Counted from the stretch's first letter, positions 12,062 through 25,300 are shown. The stretch: DNA of 64,000 nucleotides from Ptychodera flava (GCF_041260155.1 NC_091944.1:27761832-27825831); one strand, 5' to 3'. The notes: a model not told the origin generated them from the sequence alone. A program made the numbers and translations.

Positions 12062-12410
12062 GAATACACCTCGGGGACAGATATTAATTCTGACTCTCAC
12101 TTTTTCAACACTGTCCTTGTCTATCACTGCAGAGGCGTAGGCTCATGTTGAAGATCGATCTTTGAGTGCGAAAAATTCTTACAGTCTCAATATGAAGTTT
12201 TTTTATTTTCTCCATGCAATTGACCCCAGGATGGCTGAATTTTGAATTTCAAGTAGGGGTAATGTCGGGTGATTTGTTTTTCTCTTGTCAAACTTTGCAT
12301 GGTGACCCCTGATGTTTAATTCTTGAATTGGTGAGAATATGGTTGAAAGTATCACTGTGGAAAGTTTGTCAATGAGCAAAAGTGTCAATCCCTCCCCTAC
12401 AAAGCGAAAA
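12062..12410. repeat. Diverged copy of a roughly 350-bp dispersed element (CCTCGGGGACAGATA family)
   Basis: It starts with ACACCTCGGGGACAGATAT and later has TTTTGAATTTCAAGTAGGGG, TTGTTTTTCTCTTGTCAA and GGTGACCCCTGATGTTTAAT. It matches in order the copies at 47242-47568 and, inverted, at 41252-41600. Non-coding and decayed. Confidence 0.65.
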
Positions 12411-12586
12411 TGGTTTCAGAAAAAAGAAACTGTTGTTTTGTCTATGTTGAGAATCCCAACCTGAGTTCTGCGTACACGTTGCGCAAAATCTAAATATAAA
12501 TATATAGATAAAAACCCAGCTTAGCTTAACGTTCCAAATAGCTTATATTCTTCTGTCAGAGTTCAAATTAGTTTTTTTTTTCTTTT

Positions 12587-13853
12587 AGTCCCCACGGACA
12601 CCGTCCGGGGGGACTTATAGGTTTGGTCATGTCCGTGCGTGTGTGCATCCGTCCGTCCGTTCACGCAGATATCTCAGAGATGCCTGAAGCGATTTCATTC
12701 AAACTTGGTACAAGGATTACTTCATATGTCATACAGATGCACGTCGATTTGTTTAGTGATACGATCCAATATGGCTGCCAGGCGGCCATTTTATTACGAT
12801 TTTTTCATGTACAGAGCCATAACTCAGGCATGTTTCAACTGATTTTATTCAAAGTTGGTACAAGGACATTGACCAATGTCATAGATATGCACGTCAATTC
12901 TTTTTGTGATACGATCAAATATGGCCGCCGTGCGGCCATTTTGTTACGATTTTTTCATGTACAGAGCCATAACTCAGGCATATCTCAACCGATTTTATTC
13001 AAAATTGGTACAAGGACATCGACCAATGTCATAGATATGCACGTCAATTTGTTTTGTGATACGATCCAATATGGCCGCCAGGCGGCCATTTTATTACGAT
13101 TTTTTCATGTACAGAGCCATTACTCAGGCTTGTTTCTACAGATTTTATTCAAAGTTGGTACAAGGACATTGACCAATGTCATAGCTATGCACATCAATTT
13201 GTTTTGTGATATGATCCAATATGGCCGCCGGTGCAGCCATTTTGTTACGATTTTTTCATGTACAGAGCCATAACTCAGGCATATCTCAACCAATTTTATT
13301 CAAACTTGGTACAAGGACATCGACCAATGTCATACATATGCACATTGACTTGTTTTGTGATACGATCCAATATGGCCGCCGTGTGGCCAGTTTATTATGC
13401 TTTTTCATGTCCAGAACCATAACTCAGACATGTATCAAGCAAATTTATTCAAAGTTGGTACAAGGAGATTGACCAATGTCATACATATGCATGTTAATTT
13501 TTTTTTTGATACGATCCAATATGGCTGCTGTGCGGCCATTTTGTTATGATTTTTTCATGTACAAAGCCTTAACTCAGGCATATTTCAACGATTTTAATCA
13601 AAGTTGGTACAAGGACATTGACCTGTGTCATACATATGCACATTGATTTGTTTTGTGATTCGATCCAATATGGCCACCATGTGGCCATTTTATTACGATT
13701 TTTTCATGTCCTGAACTACAACTCAGACATGTATCAAGCGAAATTATTCAAAAGTATTTTTATCACAGACCTAATGAAGAGGACTCTATCCTCTCTGACG
13801 ACCTGTAATCAAAGCACCCATTAACAAGTGGGGACTCTGTCATCAACGATGAC
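12587..13853 (+). mobile_element. Helentron/HINE-like non-autonomous element with 150-bp tandem core
   Basis: The left end AGTCCCCACGGAC is the first arm of a hairpin (13-base arms, one mismatch, 3-base loop, 12587-12615), followed by ACTTATAGG and ATGTCCGTGCGTG. The core has about seven units of 150 bases: TTGGTACAAGG recurs near 12705, 12855, 13005, 13155, 13306, 13456 and 13606, each unit with an ATGGCCGCC motif. The right end has GTGGGGACT (13828-13836), inverse of the left end, then a hairpin GTCATCAACGATGAC (13839-13853). A T-rich tract precedes the left end. Short terminal inverted repeats, a 3' subterminal hairpin and a tandem core are the described traits of Helentron-derived elements. 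Exact ends are uncertain. Confidence 0.6.
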
Positions 13854-14598
13854 TTGTTTCTTTTAGGTTGTCGTAATTTCCGTCCCATTTTGTCTCGATA
13901 AGGGCAGAGTCAGGAATAGCACTATATTGGAGCAGTGACCGCATTTAGTTGAGTCTGCACATCTAAACACGTGCACGTTAATACGTTTCCTGTGTCTGTA
14001 ATGTCGTTCTTTCTCTACTGTCGAGTTCCTTCGTAACTGTTAGGGACTGGACAGAAATTACATGGTGGGGGGGGGGGGTAGGGCCGGTGTTTTTTTTGGA
14101 TGGGTCGCCATTTTTTCGCGCAAGCGTTTTTGAAGGGTAATAAAATGTTGCGCAATTGAAGCCTAAAGGGAAGGTCACCTTTTTTCATGCATCAAAGCTG
14201 AACATGCATGGGCACGTATTGAAGAATATGGAATACTAATAAACAGAAAAAATATTCATATATTTGAATTATAAATGGGAACTAAGTTTGGTCATAGTAG
14301 AGTACCACATCAGCTGTATCTTTCGCCATTTTTCGAGTATTTTGATGTCGTGTATCTGCTTCAATTTCTTGTAAAATTGCCAGCTTTTTTGCATGTCTTG
14401 CTGCCTGTGGGTGTATTTTGCTTGACAAAGAGATTCTTGTTTGGAATTTAATGCAACTTTTAAAAATAACAATGCTGACTGTGCAAATATGCATGTTTAG
14501 GCAGTGTCTATGCTTTTATATCATGTTTCAGGGATCCAAAAAAGAAATTTCATTTGGTACACAGAATAAAAATAACAATCAAAGGCCAAATCTTCAGG

Positions 14599-15786
14599 AT
14601 TAGGGAGCCTCCAGTAATTACAGGGGTGGGTCGGAGGAATTGGTTGGAGGGTCACTTTTTAGAAAACTGTCCAAGGGGGAGGGTCACTTTTATAGACCTA
14701 TTTTGGGGATGGTCAATTTTAACAGACGATGATTTTACGGCCAAACCTTTGAATGTCCACTTGCTATTTCCTGCATAGAAATTTGCCGACAAAATACACT
14801 GATTCTTTCAAATACATAAACATTATCGACAAGCTTTACAAGCAAAGATGATGCATTGGTATCCTACATTATACACCTTGAACAGTTAAAACTGATGAAA
14901 GACAAGGGACAAATATATATATGGGACAGATGGCAAAGTGTATCTCAATTATCAAATGTCTATAAATGCACATATATTGTTAGTTTTGTCGTATATTGTC
15001 AAAAATTGATAGAGTTCTCTCATAGACTACTAGGTATTAGTGAATCAACATTTTAATGAAATTCGAAAATCCTATTTCTTGCACACAAAACCATTTGAAA
15101 CCGCCCTAGTTGACGTCTAATTAAATACATTTATATCAATAAGCAAACGTACATAAATACACAGATATACCTATTTTTGTATTGGCAAAAAATTATTCAT
15201 AGTTTCTGCATAGACTACTATGAATAGTGATCAACATTTTGGTGAAATTCCCAAATCCATTTCCTGCGCAAACATGCATGTTTTACTTCCCACTTCAAGC
15301 AGGTACATTACATATACTATCAAACATGTAAATGTACAGATATATCTTGTTTTGCAGGGGAAAATTGTCAATAGTTTGCCTGACAGACTCCCATGCACCC
15401 GTATTATGATTTGATATTTTTGGTGAAGCACTATATCAGCCACAACTTGCTGACTTCTGTACAAAATATGGCGACCCTCCAAGAAGTGCAGGATTCTTCA
15501 AAAATGCTTACGTGATAAATTGCGAGCTGAGCCCTCCAAAACACCAACCCTTTTGTTCGTAACTTCCATAACAATAAAATTGTTATGTAAATTAGCTGAT
15601 TCTGTTTCAGTTATACATGGGGGAGAATACTGCAGTGATTGGGGAGGGTCAAATTTTAGAATGCAAGACAAGGGGGGGGGGTCACATTTTAGACACAAGG
15701 ATAGGGGGAGGGTCACATTTTACAGTACAGGCGCCGTACATGGAATTCCCCGGCCCACCCCCTGTAATTACTAATGGCTCCCTAAT
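14599..15786. mobile_element. TIR-bounded non-autonomous DNA transposon, about 1.19 kb
   Basis: The left end ATTAGGGAGCCTCCAGTAAT, continuing ...TACAGGGGTGGG, matches the inverted right end near 15750-15786 over about 35 bases (ATTAGGGAGCC, AGTAATTACAGGGGGTGGG). Just inside both ends the motif GGAGGGTCACTTTT or GGAGGGTCACATTTTA repeats several times, as expected of transposase-binding subterminal repeats. Similar GGGTCAC-rich blocks lie outside at about 14050-14190 and 15845-15975, so this may be nested in, or derived from, a larger relative. No long ORF. Confidence 0.6.
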
Positions 15787-15975
15787 AAAGCTGAAGTGGC
15801 TGTTATTATTGCATCATATGATATGTCATTTTTAACAAATGCTGTGAGTAAGAGGGGGGTTACTTATTTTCATGCATGGATAATGGGGAGGGTCACTAAT
15901 TTTTGAGCAAGAACTTTTGAAGGGTCACTATTTTTGCAGCGGTGTTTCAAAAAATACCAGCCCACCCCCTTGCAA

Positions 15976-17298
15976 CATCTGTCAAGTCCATATAGTTTCA
16001 CAGTTTTACTTTTAATTTTTATTTTTGTTATAGCAGAATCCTTAATGCGATTCTGATGCACGCAAAACGAATTTGGATTTTACCTCGTCCCACTAAACTG
16101 AGGAATTACGTTTCCAGTGCGTCAGCTTTTACGATATTGCCCCTGAAGTGAAACAGATTTCCACACATACCAGGAGTGAAGACTCTCTCATAGCCACTTG
16201 TTTGATATGCAGTTTGATCTCCAATCATATGGTGATGCGCCCTCGCGGTCTTTCTGGCATACGTGGCTCACTGAACAAGCCAGTTAACACCTAACGCACC
16301 TTCGAATTATCGCATTCCACTCTATATAGTACCATAAGATTACAAAATCTTCACAACAGATTTTCACGAACATGTGATTTTTTGACTGATTTTAATGTAT
16401 CCAATTTCTAAATGGAAAAAACAGTTTGAATGCAAATGAACACAGTTTCTCTCCTCTTTAGGTGCAGTCCTAAAAAATTAAACATACATCAAAACTGGAA
16501 AACAAGAGGTCTTTCGTGGAAACAAATAATTTCAAATAAAATGTTGACGATCAATTCTAGAATTATAGTTAAACCTGAGGAACTCATTTTCAATGACACA
16601 GTTTGTGCTTAAATCACAAGAGTTACAGGGCTAATTGTGACTTTTCACAATTGTCATATTGGACACTGACAAACTGACTAACATTAGCATAGAGAAAATG
16701 ACTGATGCGATTTGTAAACACAAAGCATACTGTATGAAATGACAAGACAAACAAGACTTGAAAATATACATAAAATAGTCACTGTGCTGCCACACTTGAT
16801 TGTATCTCAAAACGAATTGACATTAACTTGTGTGTTGTAAGTTTTGACCTGTTATTAAAATTGATCTAATTATTGGATGACCTTAGCAACTCCAGCTTTG
16901 GACATTGCAACTATGCGACAAATACGCACTATGTTAGGCATATACATGTAACATTATCTACAATGTTTGGGAAGTTGGTGTGGAGTGACAGACTGGCACA
17001 AAGATACAGTGTCTAAATCCCAACCTTTATCCTGATACTCTTATAAATTACTTCTTAAAATATATAGAAAATATATTGATTTGTCTTTTGTTAAATATAT
17101 CAAACAACTATACAAATGTTAAAAAACATCCTTGTTATGCAAAATAAATGGTTGTTACACCTCTTAATAGTAAAATGACAACTTAACATTTGTAACTTTT
17201 AACACAATAACTTTAAACATGAAATCTGCCCATTGAAGCAAACAAAAAAGTGGTCGATTGACAGCAACATCCTCGAATGACATGGAAAGTTGTAAATG
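15976..17298. other. 3' flank and probable 3'UTR of the EHMT-like gene
   Basis: No further exon or ORF of note. The part adjoining 17299 should be 3'UTR of the minus-strand gene. A minus-strand AATAAA-type hexamer appears only far away (near 16017), so the cleavage site is unknown. Confidence 0.4.
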
Positions 17299-20200
17299 TT
17301 AGTCTGAGGAGTCCACATCATCATCTTCAACAGGATTGTTTCGACCCCTTCTTTTGTACTTGCACAGATCTGACCCGCAGCGACATGTCATGTATTTTTT
17401 CTTTATCTTCCAGAAGTTCTCACCATAATCGAACCTGGAAAACAAAACGCCTGTTGCTTCAAATCATCAAAGAATTTCTGATTCCATACGAAGTGTACAA
17501 TTGAAATTGTACCAAAGAGAACACTGAAATGGCATCTTGAAGTTCACTTTTGTTTCCTATTGATATGGCTCAATAGAGAAAACTCCACAGACTGGACAGA
17601 CACAAAGAACCACATTTTAAAGTTAACTTTATTAACAATGCACATGACCCTCTTACAAGGAATATATAACAGAAAAAATAAAATTCAACAAAGAGTAAGT
17701 AATCCACAGAACTATAACTTTGTACCATAAAGGCTGACATCAAAGATTATAGGAAACACACACTTTCCGCAAGTTTCACCAAAATGATGTCGGAGTAGTG
17801 ACAATCAACTCTTTTACTCTGGTGGCAAAATAGACATATTGGCTAGCTATCAAAGTCTGCTATGTCACATTTGTTTTGAGTGTAGAACTAGAGGGAACTC
17901 CAATGTGCAAGGAATATACCAAATGGTAACCAATGGTTCACAATCCATCAGGAAAACACACATGATTAAGCTACCAGTGAAACTGACTGTCTTACTCATC
18001 AATGATCATAAACAACACTGCCCAAATAGTGTTGACGTCATGACAAAAGACAAACTACACTGAAATATAAAAATATTATACTGAAAATTAGAGTAAATAC
18101 ATCACCAAACACAAAATGTCAGTTGAGTTGAACTGATGAACAATTCTCTTTTACCGGTAGTCTTTTTTTTGCCAGTCAAATTTTACTATAGATAATTAAA
18201 ATACTGTATCACAAAGAGTAGTTTAGAACTGTGTTCCTGACTTACCCCAGTTGTTCATATGCAGCAATATCTGTACAGGCAAAGAATGCTACACGGGGAC
18301 ATCTCAAATCCTGATGTTCAACAAATACTCTGAGTGGAGCTATGTTTGGATGGCAGGAGTGGTTAATGAAGCGGCTGACATTACCATAGTAACGACCATC
18401 AAGGCAAAACACATCATAGTTCTGAAAGATTATGTACAAAGTAACAGAATGTCAACCCATTCAATTACGTCTCCCCAAAAGGAAAGATAATTGCAACTGT
18501 CTACTTTTGGGGAAAAAATTCAAATTGTAGAAATCACGTTTTTGAGTATACGCAATATGGCTCAAGCCATTACCCAATGATAAACAAACCAATGTTCATG
18601 CTTACTAACTCTGATGGGAAATGCATATTTATAAGCCTTTCCCTGTTAAACAGTATCACTTCACCATCAGCCAACTCAACTAAACTGCTCAACTCGGTAT
18701 TGAGCCAAAACCATACATATTTCCACCAATTTTGCTTGGTATGCTCCAACAGCTTTAATCCATATAAACATGTTTACAGATGTATCTGTGATTTCAGGGG
18801 CCTTCAAATGCTCAATTTTTTGTTAAGGTGCACCAAATGGGACATAATGTGCTTCACTAGTTTTAACACACTTGAACTGGGCAGGTGAAGGGATAAATCT
18901 GTAGATCATGATGTAGAAATACAATAATAGAGAACTTGGTACTCAGAACAGTTTTAGATGTTTAAAGGGAAGAAAATGACTTTGGTACCAGACATGAAAT
19001 CCTCACTCTGAATTTTATTTCCATTCGGTTGATATACTGTATCTTCAAAATACCAGGAATTCAGTATCAAGACATACCTTGTTTTCAAGATCAAACAGAT
19101 ATGTATCGGCACGCAAATCTGCTTGCTCATCTGTTATCAATTCTCCAACGTACCTGGGTTGTGTCAAACATATTAACAGAAAGTAATTATCTTTGAAAGT
19201 AAATCATGCCACTTTTTGACTGAAAATGCAAAACGCTGTACACATATCTGATATTACACATACTTTAAACAAACATGTACACGTTAATGTATAGAACTCA
19301 TTTCAGGACCCTTAAAACACAGCAATGCTTATGAAAACATACAAAAAGGTTGCAAATTTTATTGACTGAAGGAATTAGTGTCTTAATCTCATGAAGGTGT
19401 GTCATTTGTAAGCATACCCCAGTACAAGTACAAAACCAGCACATATAATTGTGAGATATATTTTTGGTAAGTTTCCATGTTAATCTTTTGATAGCATCAA
19501 GATGCTGCAGTTCATTTTGACTTGAAAAACTTCTTAGAATTGTGATTTAGCATTTGTTTGCAAAGCAGTGAGACATTGTGACATGCTTTGATGTTTATTA
19601 TAACTAAGTTGATAGTATATTGAGTAAGTGTGCTTCTTGGTTCAAATATGTTCCATATACATTTATACTTTAAAGGTATACAGTAACCTGTAATCTAAAT
19701 ATGCCCATATATGGTCAAAGGGGCGTTCCTTAGTATTCAACATGCCCATGTGAGGGCGATGTTTTTAAAAAACGGCCACCCGCTTAAAATCTGTGATTGG
19801 TTAGATTTTCTCTTTCCATGGTAACTGTGGCAAAATTGGAACAGGTGACAGTATACCTTTAACTGTTAAAGTTAAATCTGCTTTGTATCTTAACTAGACT
19901 AATGAGCTATATTGTTGAATACTTGCTGTACATAGCTTAGTCATTTGTATATGCTAATTTTGATTTCTGAATTTGAATATCCCACTTATTGCTCAGAGGA
20001 TCATGTAACAGTCACACTCCGCATACTTACTCACACACAAATGAACCTCTGGGTATGAACTCCATGCTGCGAATTCCCCATCCAGTCTTCTCTGTCCGGT
20101 AAATCTGCAATTGGTACTGCATTCCCTTCTGGACCACACGATTGAAACATTTACTGACGTAACATCTACATCTTCTGTTGCATTCAAAGATCAGCGGTGT

Positions 20201-23147
20201 CCCAGTCAGAATGTTGAGATCACTCACAAGCCTTCCATCCTCAAATTGCAACAGAGGAAAGAAAATAAAAGAATGTGTCATATGTGTTGGCTGGAATCAT
20301 GTATTTGTTTTCCAGCTCTTCAGGGGGCAAAACACCTTGAAGTTTGCAGCATTGATGAAATTACAGATTAAAATATGCCAGAATGTTAACCTCAATGCCT
20401 TGATAACACACCTGAGGTCACATTTATTTGGTGATTGTTTGTAAATGAACTTGTTCTGCAATCTCACACAGACAAATTTCCCACTAGACAAAAGGCAACA
20501 AATATCTTATGGAATCTCTGGCATTATACCGCACCATTGCATCTTGATTAGGGTAATTACTTATGGAAATTTACCACTTTTATCAAAATTTCAAAGCAGC
20601 CAATGCTAAATGATATTTCTTGGGGTTCTCAGAGCCATTCCATTTGAAAAGAGAGATATTTACATCCTCTTTGCACACACAACAAACTTAAAAAGGAAAC
20701 TGTTTGTGTCACAGATTGACTACAGCCATTGAACACACTTGACCTCCATATCGTACAGCTGTTTAAATAAACTTGCTATGCATGTTTACACACCCAGATG
20801 GATCTTGATCACATTGTGAATAGTCTACAGGTCACCAACAATATGCTTGCTAGAAATTTTCCCAGTAACCATATTATCTCATGCTACACTTTTGGCTACA
20901 CAGCGCCCTCATTTATACAATTTTCAAACTTTTTGAGAGACAAAGTACATGATGCAATTTGTGAAACTTACCTTTCCATACCAACACTGCACACTGTTGA
21001 CTGCACATGAACAACTTGAAGTCATACATTCATCCTCACAATCACAGGCACTTAAGTTTGTTATGTTTGCATCGACATACAGAGGCTGGGTCTCACATGA
21101 GTTAGTGATGTACAGAAAGTCGTCAGGTGCTGGTGTCGTGTCAACGTTATTCACAACAGGGACAGGGATCCTCTCTCTGTCACGGGATATGTCCCTATTA
21201 TCACACAAAAGGATATGATGTTATTATCTCCAACATAAGCTAGGATAAGCCGCAATTTTTCAAAATTATTCTCTGACATGAACAGCACTAGGGACACAAT
21301 TGGAAAAGTACAATGTTATCAAAGTATAGATCTCGAGCAACCAAGTTCACCAGAAAAAATGAAAAACAAAACATATATTGATGCTCAAAAAAAAATTATC
21401 AGGATTACAGAAAAGATATTGACATGCAATCAGAAATAAAAAGGATAGACAATGCCTTGTATTTAGCTATTCAAAAACTCATACAGGCACAATTTATCAA
21501 TTCATAGGGCATTGAACTTGACAGAGAAGATCCAGAAAATCTTGAAAAACTGCATGATATTGCATGAGATAAGATATCAACGCATCAATCTGAATTCCAA
21601 AATGTACAGTCAGTCTTGCGATGATAAATTATAAATGACATCTATTAAGTGACTGACAGTGTATGTACTGAGAACAAGATAACAGAGTTAAATCAGTAAA
21701 TGAAAAGGCTTGGCATACAGCGATAATGTCATAAAATTTGCAACTTTCCGCAGCATGGGAATATCACAATTTTACCTGCAGATCACACTGTCTATTTGTT
21801 TGTCTGTGCTCTCTTCCAAAAATGAATCCAAGAGCCTGCGTCTTCCTTTTACCATAGATGGCCTGTATTCAGTGGTGAAAAGTTATAATGTCAAGGCCCA
21901 GTAATCAAAATCCCGCCATTCTTGCAAACTCTTTCCTTAAAGCTTATTTCACACACATTTGAGGAATATTTATACGACTTTTGTTTGCCTTGACTGACAT
22001 TTTCTTGAAATTTCAACAGCTAGGTGAAAAAGCTACAGACTGCATTCATATGAATGAACAAAGAAATGAAAAAACACAAATCAACACAGGTAAGTAAACA
22101 ATCATTAATATCACATTATCAAATACTTTCATGATTTTGTGAACATACGTTCATTTATCTCTCTACTTCCCTCACCTTTCTTTGAGTTCAGCAGAGTGTC
22201 CATCTTTATTTTTGGGCATTGGTGTGTCTGGATAGTCTGAAAAGGCTGAAATATAATCAAGGAAGAGATAACTCATTCACAAATGGTTGGAAACAATTGT
22301 AGTTTCCCAGAATAATTTGTGTTGTTTTTTTTCTGCTAGCCAAAAACAGCTTGGGAAAATGAAACGGTAAGTAAAATTTACTTTACAATTGAGAATTATT
22401 TTACCATTCAGAAAGTCTGCTCTCCAATAAATGTGAAGAAAAACGGTAAAGTAATTTGAAGAGATAAACTGATTTTATACTATAGAGGAGGATGGTACCC
22501 AGTGTTCTAAAAGTGTGCCCTTATTTTCTTCAAACTTGGTTGATGTAATTGTCATCAAAAGTTGACGGCTGACTCGCAGCGTGTTTGCAAGGTTATATCT
22601 GATTGGTCAATTGTCACTATTCACAGCCACTTAGGGAGTCTATTTGTATTGTTTTCATTATATTGGTAAGATTCAGCCACCCAATTGGATAACAGCTTCG
22701 AAATCGCTGCGAGTCGGCCCAAAGTTGAACCAATGTATCAGAGGATAAAGCATTGATGGAAATTACAGGCTAAATACCTGTTTATTTATCCAATACACAC
22801 AAGTCATAAATCATAAATTCACATATGACAACAATTTGTAAAAGTCATGAATACATACAGACTGTACATGAGCTATTTGAGTCTGATGACTCTAATGAAA
22901 CCAAGCGTCTACTCTTTTTTTCCTTCCTTCTTTTCTTTTTATCTACATCATCCTTATCTTTCTTTCTTTTTCCTTTGGATTTTCCATTTTTGTTGACTTT
23001 CTGCGGAGTGGCGATTTCTTTTTGCTGCGAGTGCAATAGCTCTTCCTGCTTAGTGTTCTTCTCTGCATTTGCTGATGAGCTTGATTTTGTTTTACTGGAA
23101 TGAGCCTTGCCGAAGAACAACTCCATTTTTTGCCAGATGTTTGCCAT
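17299..23147 (-). CDS. EHMT/G9a-type histone H3K9 methyltransferase, compact form without ankyrin repeats
   Basis: Seven exons join in phase: 23147-22859, 22245-22176, 21194-20972, 20239-20031, 19153-19078, 18421-18246, 17434-17299 (392 aa). An in-frame TGA 15 bases upstream and context CAAAATGG support the start. Residues 1-97 are Lys/Ser-rich with a basic run ([12 protein letters not shown]). Pre-SET about 121-205 has the cysteine pattern ending CWYGKDGRL, then [11 protein letters not shown]. The SET domain has [18 protein letters not shown] (309-312) and FDYG with the catalytic-type Tyr351. Post-SET is CRC...C (365, 367, 372). The phrases [18 protein letters not shown] and FDYGENFW place it with EHMT1/2 rather than SUV39H. 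Known EHMTs carry ankyrin repeats before the pre-SET; none is seen here or upstream to 29.5 kb. Nuclear H3K9 mono/dimethylation is inferred. The exon 4 acceptor (TTTGAG) is slightly unusual. Confidence 0.88.
19674..19858. mobile_element. TTAA-flanked MITE, 185 bp, in an intron of the EHMT-like gene
   Basis: The ends AGGTATACAGTAACCTG and CAGGTGACAGTATACCT are inverted repeats of about 17 bases with few differences. Each is bordered by TTAA (19670-19673 and 19859-19862). The small size, absence of an ORF and TTAA duplication fit a piggyBac-mobilised MITE (inference). Confidence 0.65.
22561..22730. mobile_element. Small inverted-repeat element in intron 1 of the EHMT-like gene
   Basis: GACTCGCAGCG near 22571-22581 recurs inverted as CGCTGCGAGTC at 22705-22715, with partial similarity further out (AAAGTTGAAC against TTGACGGC-type sequence). 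Target duplication not identified. Confidence 0.4.
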
Positions 23148-24421
23148 TTTGAAGCAGACTCACCAGGGATGATCTTGAATCATCTAGTTCTCTCAGCTGC
23201 ACCTGAAAGGTGCTGAGAATGGAAACTGAAATGATGAGTAAAATGAAAGGAAAAATTCCAGTAAATTTGGAAAGAAAAGTTCTACATCTGAATTTAAATT
23301 GTATTTTGGGCTGGAAAACTAAATGTTTTGGGATGGTATAAATATTACATAATTCACTGCTCAGAAGTTTTCACTATTTATCTTGCCCATTTCATCTGCA
23401 GTTAAGGTACATTTTCCATGATAGGTTTAACTTCATGCATGGTATGTACACTTCACAGACAACTCTTATAAGCCAATCTTAAGAAACTTACCATAAAGGC
23501 AACCAGATTGTAAGACAATTACCGGTACTTAGCACAATCAAACTGGTTAGTTTATTCCATAGTGAATGACATAAGTTTTTGATGGTGACATTGCGCTGGC
23601 CAAATGTTGACTTGATATCATTTTTATGAGGTCTTTCAGATTTGTAAAAAAAGAAGACTGACTCAGTAGTTAATGTAATAAGTCAATATTGAAAGCATGT
23701 ATCAATGAGAAATTTGGTTGAAAGAGATGAGAGATGAATTATTAATTTACCATTTTTTAATGATGTAACCATAGTAGATGTAACAAAGTATTATATTGTG
23801 TGTGATCAAGATATTGGGTCCACCTATCCACTATTGCAACTTTTAAAAGGTTTCACTGTAAATTGTGATTTGCAAGGTAAAGCTGATGCACACACTCACT
23901 GTAGAACTTTGGGTTGTCAGATCTGTTGGCTGGGGGTCTTAAACGGTAAAACTACAAAATATCCGCGCAGAATAGGGAGGGTTTATCAAACAATTGTTGT
24001 ACAAGTCTCGACTTAACATAGGTCAATTAGCAGGCGTGGGGACTCAGTGAAAGTGCGCCATGTTTACCCATGATGCAAAGTCTACTGGTCACTTGGATAA
24101 GTCTTTTTCGAAAAACTTGAAAATGAGTGACTTTCGTTTCTTTCATGAGCAAATTACAATGCAGCAGTTTTCCTTTTATTCTGTCACACAGTGTGCGCTA
24201 GTACTGCTCTGCTACTAGAACTGGCCAGTGAAGTGAAGTAAATAACAAACTGCAAATTGCGAATGTCTTCTAATTCATCGAGTTGCTATTTGCTGACATT
24301 TCTGTCCCTTTGTATGTTTGACAACATCATCTGAATGTCTTCCAGGATTTACCTCATCTAATGCTCTTAATCTAATCCTCTTGGCGATTAATCGATGGTA
24401 TAATAAAGTTGTGCACATCGC

Positions 24422-24453
24422 CAGAGAGAGAGAGAGAGAGAGGGGGGGGGGAG
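24422..24453. repeat. (GA)n followed by G-run
   Basis: About ten GA units then about ten G, on a short stretch of otherwise ordinary sequence. Confidence 0.9.
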
Positions 24454-25019
24454 GGCGGCAGCATAGTTCAGTGTTTAATGTCGCGTCAACATTGCGTCAG
24501 TTTCTCATCAAATTATTCACGATAGTTTGATACCCGTTTCCCTATTTACTGATACTTATTACATGATACCCACACACTATTTACCTCATCAAATTCTTCT
24601 TGTTGGTGACAAAAACATCTAAGGCAGCGATTTTGTCCCACCTGTAAGAGAGATCTCCATATATGACTGCCTTTCCTGACGGGCAGCTGCTATATGAGTG
24701 GAAAGTGCAATTTTAATATCATATGCAGAAAGCTCCAAAGGGCGCCCTCACAGGCACCTTGCTAATTACCTTTCTTCTCCGGGGAGTTTTTTGCTGTGTC
24801 GGTAAATTTACTTACGCTTGAGCCGAAACTTGTGCATATACTTTGAACAGTTTGTTCTACATATGATACCTGAAGTTTATTGGTCTACTTTCGCAGCATT
24901 AGGAAAATATCCAGCATTTACTTTTTACCATTAAGGAACCAATTCTGAGTGTCAGTCTAGAGTCTACCACTTGTAGGGCTCATTTTTAAGCTCAGTCATA
25001 AAGTAAATAAAGTTTTAAC

Positions 25020-25300
25020 GAGCTCAGATTTCAATTTCAAGAGTTGGCAAAATATTTGGTACTTTGTTTCTCTGGCACTAAATTTCACTTAGTGCTCCCG
25101 GCCCTGATTTATATTCTTGATTTCAAAAGAGAATGATTTATACTTTCCTTACAGTAAGTTTGAACAAAATTTTAATCTTTCAATTCAGGGCACCTAAGTG
25201 CTGAATACATTATGGGACTTTCCTTACAGGAAGTTTGAGCAAAAGTATTAATCTTTCAATTCAAGGTACTTACTACATTATGGCCTTTAGCACTCATGTC
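25020..25300. repeat. Decayed copy of the CCTCGGGGACAGATA-family element
   Basis: Phrases such as TTTCAATTTCAAG, GGCAAAATATTTGGTACTTT and TTGTTTCTCTGGCACTAAAT follow the same order as in the 47.2-kb copy. The ends are not clear, and a short internal segment appears duplicated. Confidence 0.45.

Noticed and set aside
12623..13273. 216-codon ORF
   Set aside because: It runs through a 150-bp tandem repeat whose unit is a multiple of three and gives a repeating peptide. No start context, splice sites or known domain.
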